This document shows, one piece after another, positions 15,780 to 24,200 of a stretch of DNA of 64,000 bases. Each line of letters starts with the position of its first letter. The first letter of the stretch is position 1. A model generated the notes under the pieces. It saw only the letters and a program-made list of their open reading frames with translations, searched no databases and was not told the origin of the DNA. The position numbers were made by a program, and so were the translations under genes. Source of the stretch: Phycisphaerae bacterium (lineage in GTDB: Bacteria; Planctomycetota; Phycisphaerae; Sedimentisphaerales; Anaerobacaceae); assembly GCA_017993835.1 (NCBI GenBank), contig JAGOLX010000006.1, positions 62,001-126,000 on the forward strand. Direction: 5' to 3'.

Positions 15780-17069
15780 ATGAACGTAGACCTTCATTAC
15801 GGAACAGGGGTTGTCTCGCTGCGGGTCCCGGATCGCAACGTTCAGGAGATCATCCGGCCGTGGCAGGGGGAGCAGACTCAGGATGCTGCGGCGGGCCTGG
15901 CGGACATCGTGGGCGCCCGGGCGGGAGCGTTTCGGGACGAGGTCGCGGGCAAACGGGTGTGCGTTCTGCTCGACGACGGGACGCGCGACGAGCCATTGGC
16001 CGACGTGCTGCCGCACCTGTGCGCCGTGCTTCGCGGGACCGCATCGGTCCAGTTCCTGATCTGCACGGGTACGCACACCGCCGACACACCGACGAACCGC
16101 CAGATCCGGCGCGAGGTCGAGCAGGCCGGTCGCGACGCGGGCCTGACCGTGACGCGAATCCACGCCCACGACTGCAAAGCCGACCGATTCCTCGACGTCG
16201 GCCGCACGTCACGCGGGACGCAGGTGCTGGTCAACGCGCTGGCCGAGGAGGCGGACGCCTTCCTCGTCGTCTCGGACGTGAAGGTCCACTACTTCGCGGG
16301 CTACTCGAACCCCGTGAAGAACTTTGTGCCGGGCATCAGCGCCTTCCGCACGGTCGAGCACAATCACAGCCTGGCCTTGCTCGACGAATCCACGCACGGA
16401 TCGCACCCATGGCATCCGAATCCCGATCGCAGGGATAACCCGCTGGCTGCCGACCAGTTGGAGGGCATGGAGCTGATCGCCAGGGGCCGGCCGATCTGGG
16501 CGCTGGTCATGCTCAGCGCGGGCGAACGGCTGATCTGGGCGCGGTTCGGGCCGGTCCAGGACGTGAGCGCCGAGTCCTTTCTCGTCACGGACGAGAGGAA
16601 TATCCGCGATGTCGCGCCCTCGACGCGCCTGGTCGTGTCTCCCGGCGGCCTCTCCAACGACGAAGACCTGTACATCGCCCAGCGGGCGCTCGAGCTGAAC
16701 CGGGCCGCGGTATTGGATGGCGGCGAGATCCTCTTTCTGGCCGCCTGTCCCAACGGCATCGGCGAGCCGCAGACCCTGGCGAATTTCTACAACCGCCTGA
16801 CGGCCCCGCTCGACGAGGTTATCCGGTCGATTCAGCAGGACTACGTCCTCTATAGTCACAAACCCTACAAATTCGCCGTCCTGATCCGCCGGCTGCGGCG
16901 CGTCTGGATGCGCACCCAGATTCCCGATCAGCTCGTCGAGGCGGCCCACATGCATCCGGCGCACGACCCGCAGGCGGTCGTCGATGGTTGGCTCGCCGAG
17001 CAGCCCGACGCCAGGATCATCTTCATCGACGGCGCCAACAAGGTGGCGCTGCGGGCCACTTCGACTTGA
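15780..17069 (+). CDS. LarA-like nickel-pincer racemase family protein (DUF2088)
   Basis: 429 residues, the family's typical length. LarA proteins racemise or epimerise 2-hydroxy acids using a nickel-pincer nucleotide made by LarB, LarC and LarE. The N-terminal domain has VLLDDGTRDEP (the DxTR motif) and ICTGTHTADT with the first catalytic His. The second half has VHYFAGYSNPVKNFVPGIS and TVEHNHS, the Lys and His region that binds the cofactor. No larB, larC or larE is present in the window. Many distant LarA homologues act on other hydroxy acids, and the substrate here cannot be read from sequence. Monocistronic. Confidence 0.8.
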   Translation: MNVDLHYGTGVVSLRVPDRNVQEIIRPWQGEQTQDAAAGLADIVGARAGAFRDEVAGKRVCVLLDDGTRDEPLADVLPHLCAVLRGTASVQFLICTGTHTADTPTNRQIRREVEQAGRDAGLTVTRIHAHDCKADRFLDVGRTSRGTQVLVNALAEEADAFLVVSDVKVHYFAGYSNPVKNFVPGISAFRTVEHNHSLALLDESTHGSHPWHPNPDRRDNPLAADQLEGMELIARGRPIWALVMLSAGERLIWARFGPVQDVSAESFLVTDERNIRDVAPSTRLVVSPGGLSNDEDLYIAQRALELNRAAVLDGGEILFLAACPNGIGEPQTLANFYNRLTAPLDEVIRSIQQDYVLYSHKPYKFAVLIRRLRRVWMRTQIPDQLVEAAHMHPAHDPQAVVDGWLAEQPDARIIFIDGANKVALRATST

Positions 17070-17174
17070 TCGACGACAACCATCGGCTTCCTCCAGAGCT
17101 GATGGCTGGCCTTCCCCGACGTCCCCCGGTATCCTATGGACAGGGATATCGCCGGCACAACATGGGGAATGATT

Positions 17175-19727
17175 ATGGACAATGTGCGATGGTTCTCTTC
17201 GACGCTGGTCACATGCCTTGTGTTCTGTGCTCACTCCGCATCGCGGCCTGTCGTTGCGGAGGAGACGGCGGCCCCTCTGGCGGCCGAAGACCCCTTCACC
17301 TACCAGGACGGCGCCGTCATACGTGGTGCGAGGGCCAGCCGGCGGCTGGCGTTGGTGTTCACTGGCCATGAGTTTGCCGAGGGGGCGGATGCCGTTCTGG
17401 AGACCTTGGCCCAGCATGGCGCCAAGGCGTCGTTCTTCCTGACCGGTGATCTTCTGCGGAATGCCGAGTTCGCTCCTCTGGTCCGGCGAATGCTGGCCGA
17501 AGGGCACTATGTGGGCCCGCATTCCGATCGTCACCGGCTCTATTGCGAGTGGACGTCGGAACGCCGGACGTTGTTGACACGCGAGGAATTCCGAGCGGAC
17601 CTCGACGGCAATCTCCGCGAGTTGGAGCGCTTTGGCGTCACGCGCAGACAGGCCCGGTTCTTCCTGCCTGCCTACGAGCACCACAACTGCGACATCAGCG
17701 ACTGGACCCACGGAATGGGTTTGACGCTGGTCAATCTCTCGCCCGGCACGCGTTCGGCCGCGGACTACACTGTTGAGAAAGACCGTGGTTTCGTCTCATC
17801 CCAGGCCATCCTGGACAGTATCCTGCAGCGCGAGTCGGAGGATCCCGCCGGGCTCAACGGCTTTCTGTTGCTCATGCACTTGGGCGCCGGACCCGGACGC
17901 GTGGACAAGATGCACGTCCGCCTGCCCGAGTTGCTCAGCAGACTCAAGGAACGGGGTTACGCACTGGAACGTGTCGATCGCTTGCTGGACCGTCACCTTC
18001 GCATCAACCAGGTCGGCTACGCGGTCCAGAGCCCCAAACTCGCAGTCGTCTTGGCGTGTGAGCCGGTGGGGGAGCGCTTTGACATTATCGAACCGGACTC
18101 CGGGCGGTCGGTCTTCCAGGGCGTCGCTCGCCCGGCGACGGGAATGAGCTGGGGTCGATATAGCCACGTTGCGGAACTGGACTTCTCGGCGTTACGCCAG
18201 CCTGGGTGGTTTCGTCTTCGCCTGGGGGGAGCCGTCTCCGAGCCCCTTGTCGTAGACGACGCGGTTCTCCGACCCTTGCCCGATGTCCTGCTGGAGTTCA
18301 TGCGTCAGCAGCGTTGCGGATTCAATCCGTGGCTCGATGCGCGCTGTCACCAACTGGACGGTCGAACTGCCTACGGACCCCTCCCCGCCGGCACAGACAT
18401 CGATGCCCGAGGCGGCTGGCACGATGCTGCCGACCTCTTGAAGTACCTGCTCACTTCGAGCAACGCCACCGCGCAGATGCTGGTCGCGTGGGAGATGCAG
18501 CGTAGCACGCCGAAACAGCCCCAATCGTCGCTCTTCGATGATCGGTTCGACGCCCTCGGCCTGCCCGGCGTCAACGGTCTGCCCGATCTTCTTGACGAGG
18601 CCCGCTGGGGTTTGGAGTGGATGCTGAAGCTGCATCCGGCGCCGGAGGCGTTGTATCACCAGGTGGCGGATGACCGCGACCACTGTGGCTGGCGGCTGCC
18701 GCAGGATGAGCGGGCCGACTACGGCTGGGGCAAAGGCAGCTACCGTGTGGTGTACGGCGCCGATGGGCGACCCCAGGGACTCGGGCGCTACGCGAGCGAA
18801 TCCACAGGTCTTGCCAACCTCGCGGGCCGTTATGCCGCTGCCATGGGCCTGGCCTTCCAGGTGTGGAGGGACGACCCGCGTCAAGCCGCATTCGCAAGAC
18901 GGTGCCTGACGGCGGGCGAGGAAGTGTACCGCCTCGGCCGGGACCGGGAAGGCGTCCAGCAGGGCAACTCCTACGGGGCGCCCTATCGGTACGCCGAGAC
19001 TACCTGGGCCGATGACATGGAATGGGGCGCCGTCGAACTCTTTCGCGCCACGGGGGACCCTCGCTACCTCGATGACGCCAAACGCTACGCACGCCTGGCG
19101 GCATCGGAATCCTGGATGGGTCGTGAGCAGACCGGCCACTACCAGTTCTACCCCTTCCTCAACGCGGGTCATTTCCGCCTCCACGGCGTCGCCGACGCTG
19201 AATTCCAGAAGTTGTTGGAAGGCTGGTATCGCGAGGGGATCGAACGCTGCTGCACCGCCGGCGAGAAAAACCCGTTCGGCATCGGGGTCCCATTCATCTG
19301 GTGTTCGAACAACCTGGTCGTGGCGCTGGTGACCCAGTGCACGCTCTATGAACGGATGACTGGTGACGGTCGTTATTCCGAATTCGCCGCCCGGCATTAC
19401 GATTGGCTGCTCGGCCGGAATCCGTGGGACACCACGCAATTCATGGGAGTGGGCAGTGTCTCGCCGCGAAACGTGCATCTGATGACGACGCACCTGACCG
19501 GACGCGCCTTGCGGGGCGGCCTGGTGGACGGCCCGGTCTATGATCGCATCTTCAAATCGCTGAAAGGCGTCAGTATTACGGAACCCGACCCGCTGGCCGA
19601 GTTCCAGGACCCTCGTGCGGTTTACCACGATGACCTTCAGGATTATGCGAGCAACGAGCCCACCATGGACGGCACCGCCTCCGCCATCCTGATGTATACG
19701 GCGCTCCAGCTGAGGACCGCCGATTGA
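17175..19727 (+). CDS. Secreted CE4 deacetylase-like / GH9 glycoside hydrolase fusion
   Basis: 850 residues. After a signal peptide, residues about 45-270 form a polysaccharide deacetylase (NodB/CE4) fold: ASFFLTGDLL, the metal motif HSDRH, and FLPAYEHHNCDI. Motif 1, normally TFDDG, reads VFTGHEFAEG, so the usual catalytic Asp pair is absent. LRINQVGYAVQSPKLAVVLA starts the Ig-like module that precedes GH9 enzymes. The GH9 barrel has GGWHDAADLLKY (nucleophile-activating Asp pair), NPWDTTQFMG, and SNEPTMDGTASAIL with the acid Glu. Likely target: a beta-glucan or substituted glycan. Start ATG 17175 has GGGGA upstream. Confidence 0.85.
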   Translation: MDNVRWFSSTLVTCLVFCAHSASRPVVAEETAAPLAAEDPFTYQDGAVIRGARASRRLALVFTGHEFAEGADAVLETLAQHGAKASFFLTGDLLRNAEFAPLVRRMLAEGHYVGPHSDRHRLYCEWTSERRTLLTREEFRADLDGNLRELERFGVTRRQARFFLPAYEHHNCDISDWTHGMGLTLVNLSPGTRSAADYTVEKDRGFVSSQAILDSILQRESEDPAGLNGFLLLMHLGAGPGRVDKMHVRLPELLSRLKERGYALERVDRLLDRHLRINQVGYAVQSPKLAVVLACEPVGERFDIIEPDSGRSVFQGVARPATGMSWGRYSHVAELDFSALRQPGWFRLRLGGAVSEPLVVDDAVLRPLPDVLLEFMRQQRCGFNPWLDARCHQLDGRTAYGPLPAGTDIDARGGWHDAADLLKYLLTSSNATAQMLVAWEMQRSTPKQPQSSLFDDRFDALGLPGVNGLPDLLDEARWGLEWMLKLHPAPEALYHQVADDRDHCGWRLPQDERADYGWGKGSYRVVYGADGRPQGLGRYASESTGLANLAGRYAAAMGLAFQVWRDDPRQAAFARRCLTAGEEVYRLGRDREGVQQGNSYGAPYRYAETTWADDMEWGAVELFRATGDPRYLDDAKRYARLAASESWMGREQTGHYQFYPFLNAGHFRLHGVADAEFQKLLEGWYREGIERCCTAGEKNPFGIGVPFIWCSNNLVVALVTQCTLYERMTGDGRYSEFAARHYDWLLGRNPWDTTQFMGVGSVSPRNVHLMTTHLTGRALRGGLVDGPVYDRIFKSLKGVSITEPDPLAEFQDPRAVYHDDLQDYASNEPTMDGTASAILMYTALQLRTAD

Positions 19728-19830
19728 CGAACCACGCGGGCACAGAATGTATTGGGCAGATGGTGACAGGGGCGGGGGGGCACTGTCTTTCCACGGGTGG
19801 AAAATTCGGGATTCCTCGCGGTTTTTCCCC

Positions 19831-19859
19831 TTGATCTGCGTCTTACCCGGGGGTATAAG
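19831..19859 (+). promoter_or_regulatory. Promoter ending seven bases before an ATG (possible leaderless transcript)
   Basis: TTGATC (19831-19836), a 17-base spacer, TATAAG (19854-19859), then CGTCCCT and the ATG at 19867. Normal spacing would place the transcription start at or next to the start codon. Confidence 0.5.
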
Positions 19860-19866
19860 CGTCCCT

Positions 19867-21180
19867 ATGGAAAATACAAGGAACCAATCAGCCGTCAATG
19901 CATCCCGTCGACAATTCCTCAAGACCTCCAGCGTCGCCGCTCTTGGCAGCGCTCTCGCAAGCCCGCTGGCCTTCTCCGCAGCCGGTTCTTCCGGCGGCAC
20001 TCTGAAGATCGGCCTCATCGGCTGCGGGGGACGCGGGTCCGGCGCCGCCGCACAAGCGCTGTCCACTGGCCCGGACGTGGTCCTGACCGCTTTGGGCGAT
20101 GCCTTGCCCGAACGCGTGCAGAGCAGTCGCAAGAACCTTGCGGCCGACGAGAATTTCGGGAAACGCGCCCAAGTTCCCGACAGCGCGTGCTTCGTGGGTC
20201 TGGATGCCTACCAGAAGGTGATCGACAGCGGCGTGGACGTGGTTCTTCTGGCGGCCCCTCCGGGTTTCCGCCCGCAGCATCTGAAGGCGGCCGTCGAGGC
20301 CGGCAAGCACGTTTTCTGTGAGAAACCCATGGCCACCGACGCCCCCGGCGTGCGGTCCGTCCTGGAGTCCGCCGCCAAGGCCAAGGCCAAGAACCTGGCT
20401 CTGGTCGCCGGCTTCTGCTGGCGGTACCACCTGGCTCGTCGCGCCTTCTACGAGAAGGTCCACCAGGGCGCCATCGGCGCCATTCGCGCGATCTATGCGA
20501 CCTACCTGACCGGCCCGGTGAAGCCGATGCCTCCGGCCAGCAGTCGTCCCGCCGGTATGGGCGACGTCGAGTGGCAGGTCCGCAACTGGTACAACTTCAC
20601 CTGGCTGTCGGGCGACGGACTGGTGGAACAGGCCTGTCACAGCGTGGACAAAATCGCCTGGGCGATGAATGGGGTCCTGCCTCTCAAGGCGGTCGGCAAC
20701 GGCGGTCGCCAGTTCCCGAACAACGAAGGCAACATCTTCGACCACATCGACGTGTTCTACGAGTTTCCGGACGGCGTCCGGGCGTTCATGGCCCAGCGCC
20801 AGATCAACAACTGCTACGGCGACAACTCGGACTACCTCATGGGCTCCGACGGGCTGGGCACGATCAAAGGCTGGGAAGAGCCCACCATCACGGGCAAAGA
20901 GAACTGGCGCTATCGCGGCCCGAAGTCCGACATGTACCAGGTCGAGCACAACGAGCTGTTCGACTCCATCCGCAAGGGCAAGCCCATCAACGACGGCATC
21001 TGGATGGCCCACAGCACGCTCATGGCCATCATGGGTCGCATGGCCGCCTACACGGGCAAAGAGGTCACCTGGGACCAGGCGCTGAATTCTCAGGAGCAGC
21101 TCGTTCCCGACAATCTGACGTGGGACATGAAGTTGCCGATCAAGCCCCTGGCCATGCCGGGAACGACCGCGTTCGTGTGA
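19867..21180 (+). CDS. GFO/IDH/MocA-family oxidoreductase, Tat-exported
   Basis: 437 residues. SRRQFLKTSSVAALGSALAS is a textbook Tat signal. The Rossmann fold starts at LKIGLIGCGGRGSGAAAQAL; VLLAAPPGFRPQHLKAAVEAGKHVFCEKPMA contains the conserved EKP lysine of the family. A C-terminal domain with LVEQACHSVDKIAWAM carries the probable catalytic His. These NAD(P)-dependent enzymes oxidise or reduce sugars and inositols; the exported planctomycete group is large and its physiological substrates are mostly unknown. It follows the CE4-GH9 gene but has its own promoter. No clear Shine-Dalgarno. Confidence 0.88.
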   Translation: MENTRNQSAVNASRRQFLKTSSVAALGSALASPLAFSAAGSSGGTLKIGLIGCGGRGSGAAAQALSTGPDVVLTALGDALPERVQSSRKNLAADENFGKRAQVPDSACFVGLDAYQKVIDSGVDVVLLAAPPGFRPQHLKAAVEAGKHVFCEKPMATDAPGVRSVLESAAKAKAKNLALVAGFCWRYHLARRAFYEKVHQGAIGAIRAIYATYLTGPVKPMPPASSRPAGMGDVEWQVRNWYNFTWLSGDGLVEQACHSVDKIAWAMNGVLPLKAVGNGGRQFPNNEGNIFDHIDVFYEFPDGVRAFMAQRQINNCYGDNSDYLMGSDGLGTIKGWEEPTITGKENWRYRGPKSDMYQVEHNELFDSIRKGKPINDGIWMAHSTLMAIMGRMAAYTGKEVTWDQALNSQEQLVPDNLTWDMKLPIKPLAMPGTTAFV

Positions 21181-21234
21181 TCGCAGCTCGCGCCGCGGAA
21201 CCGTCCACCACAGAGGCACAGAGGACACCGAAAA

Positions 21235-21261
21235 GAAGCCCACAGCGGCAGAATGGGCTTC
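21235..21261 (-). terminator. Rho-independent terminator of the 1788-residue protein gene
   Basis: GAAGCCCA (21235-21242) pairs with TGGGCTTC (21254-21261). Read on the minus strand the 8-bp stem is followed directly by TTTT (complement of 21231-21234), an intrinsic terminator eight bases past the stop codon. It also lies 54 bases beyond the convergent gene's stop. Confidence 0.7.
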
Positions 21262-21268
21262 GCTCGGG

Positions 21269-24200
21269 TCAGTTCTCGTTCTCCTGGTAGTGGTTCCCCG
21301 CGGACTCGAACTGCCAGTGGCCTGCCGGTGTGATGGCATACGAGCCGTTGGCGAGATAGAACCTCGTCACGCGGCCGCCCTCAGCACGCCAAACGACGAT
21401 CTCTGCGTCCGTCCTGATCCCTACCAGGGGTTCGTCCCCATCCGTCCGGTCGTTCCACCGGCCCGAGAGATATACCCAATCCTCACCGGAAGACGTGATG
21501 ATCTTGACCAACTGTTGCCCGCTGCTGCCTGTTTCGACGATCTGAACGTCGTGGACATATCCCTCGCTTTTGTCGGCCATCGCTTCGAACGCCGTGACGA
21601 ACGCCTGACGAACTGCGCTCTTGCGGACGACGAGGATGTCTTGCGAGTTGGCCTGGAGCTCCTCCGTGTAGCCAATCTGCGCGTTGATGAGCGATCCTGG
21701 GCCGGCGTCCGCCATGGTCATTCGCAGTTTGCCGCTATGGATCGGGGGATAGCGAAGGAGCGTCGGATCGCCGCCCGGAACCCAGGTACGATTGCTCACA
21801 TTCCATTGAGCCACGATCCGTCCCGCCGGCCTGCCAGCAATGGTGCGCGCTTCCGGCACGCTGCCGGCCGGCCAGTAGCCCGCGAGGAAGGTGTCGCACG
21901 GTTGCCAGACGAGGCCTGCGGGCTCGAGGATCTCCAACTCGCCCATGTTGATGAGGCTCCAATCATACTGGTGCACGGAGCCATCCTTCGATTCAACGAA
22001 GTACGCGTCGAACAAGTACTCCGGGAACTGAATGCACCAGCGGCTCATATCCTGCTCGAGCTCGCTGCAATCGTCTCCGTCTCCCGTATGAGCGACAGCA
22101 CAGGGCAGTTCCTTGCGCCCGTCGAAATGCCAGAACGAGCCATAGTAGGCGTTGGAGTAGTCCTGCCATTTCCCGTCGATCATCATCTGATTCAGGAACG
22201 GCGGCAGATACCCGATCCAACTGTACCCATATCGCGGCGTCAGGATGGTGCCCAGACCGTACAGGACGATGCCTAGGCAATCGCGCGATACGTGATCTCC
22301 CGGATCGCTCAGCAGGAACTTGGAGGACAACAACGTCTCCATCCGTTGGTCCCAGGGTGCATCGGGCGCACGCAGCATGGCGTAGCCCCAGCCGTGAATG
22401 ACGAAGTTCTCGTTGTCGATCATGGTCCCCGGCATCTTGAGCCATTCCTGCTGCACAACGGCGTTGTAGCGATCGATGGTGTCCCTGTCCTCCGGGAACA
22501 GCTCTTCCAACGCAGACAGCGGCGCACATACGCGATCCCAAGAGTTCGTGTACGGTCGGCTAAGCTGATTCATGCAGCCGCCGTTGTTGAGATGCGGCTT
22601 GTTGCCGTTCGAGAAGGCAAACCGCAGGTCGTGAACCAGCGCATTGTGGATCTTGTCCAGGGTCTCCGCGGATACCAGCTCGTCCACGTCGCGAGCGAAG
22701 AGGAGCTTCGCCTTGAGCATCGCCTCGGGATAGAGGAAGCCGCTGTCGCCGTAGCTGCCGGGCTCGTTACGGAACGAGCCGTCCGGGAGGAAGACCGTCA
22801 TCTTGTGCAGGATCTCCGAGAAGACGCTCATCACCTCGTCGATGACAGCCGGGTCGCGAGACGCCGCACCGAGGGCAATCAGCGACATGATGTCTCGACA
22901 TTCAAGCTCCAGCTCTTCGTAGTAGTGCCATGGGATGACCGGGGTCCCCTTGGGGTAGGACTTTCGCAAGGGCTCGCTCAGGCCCAATGTGCTCGGGCCA
23001 TTGGGCCATCGCATCATGTACAGATCCTCGCCTAGGCGGACATACCAGGTGGACACGGCGTCGACCGGATTGCCGGTGGCCCCATAGGGAAGCCCCGAGA
23101 CGGGCAGGTCGCGACTGCCCGCCGGAACGTCGTCGCGCAGCGTCATCGGCATTCGCAGGCCGTCGCAGAAGGACTGGAGGATCGGCAGAACGAAATTGTG
23201 CAGAATCTTGAATTGCTCGCTGTCGTCAATCCGGCCCTCCTGGCACGCGCGCACATGGGCGGCCAGGCACGCGATTGCCGGGACATCATAGGTGATGTTG
23301 GGCAGTTGAATCGGTTGGCTCCAATCCCACCGCCTCTCCACCGGATACAGCGGGAAGAATTCGGCCAAACGATTGATGTAGGACTCTGTCTGGGCGGCAT
23401 TGTCGTGCCAGTACAGCGTCGCCAACTCGCGAGACCAGATCTGTCCCCACGTCCAATCGGGATTCGCCGCGCTCCAATTCTTCTCTGCGAACAGTCCCTG
23501 AACGGATGGAAGGGCGCCCTTCGCGAATTGTTCCTGAAGGAACTGGATTGGATCGCGTTCGTATCGTCCCTCCTGCAATCCGAGATCTTCCGCACTGGGC
23601 AGAAACTTCTGCGGAGGGTCCATCAGCTTCGTGCTTATTTGCGAGAAGTAAAGGACTTCGCCGAAGAGCGGCTTGTAGTCCCACGGGAACTGAGGCTGTT
23701 TGTAAGGCGGCAGAGTCAGGTAGTTCTCAGCCGTGCTGAGCAGATGCAGCTTCACAGACGGGCTGGACGGCGCTCCTTGCACCCAGATCTCGACGAGTTC
23801 AGAGTAGTCGTCGAGAACCGGTGCGGTCGACCGCACGACGAGAGTGAAAGCCTGCGAGCTGTCGGGGGCCAGATAGAACACCTCCGGTTCCATGGAGACG
23901 ATCTCGAACAGGGCAGCGTCCTGGCCCACTCGAGGCCGAACGCGGCCACGCAGGCTGTAGACTTCACTGCCCTGGGACAGACTGCGGAAGGTGGAATGGA
24001 ACGTCACCTGTCGACGGCCGTTCGAGAGTGTCTCAATCTCCCGATGGTCGGCCAGAAGCGCTGGTCCGTGCTCATACGAATCCAGATGGTGTGGATCTCC
24101 TGTATTCGGCAGCTCGAGGCATGGGTAGTTCGTCAGGATGATCCTGGCAATCACGGGTCTGCCGTCGTTTGCCGTGGTGAGGACCTTGCCGGCCTCATAC

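Noticed and set aside
18192..20132. 646-codon frame on the minus strand
   Set aside because: Antisense to the GH9 and MocA-type genes; high GC makes long shadow frames common.
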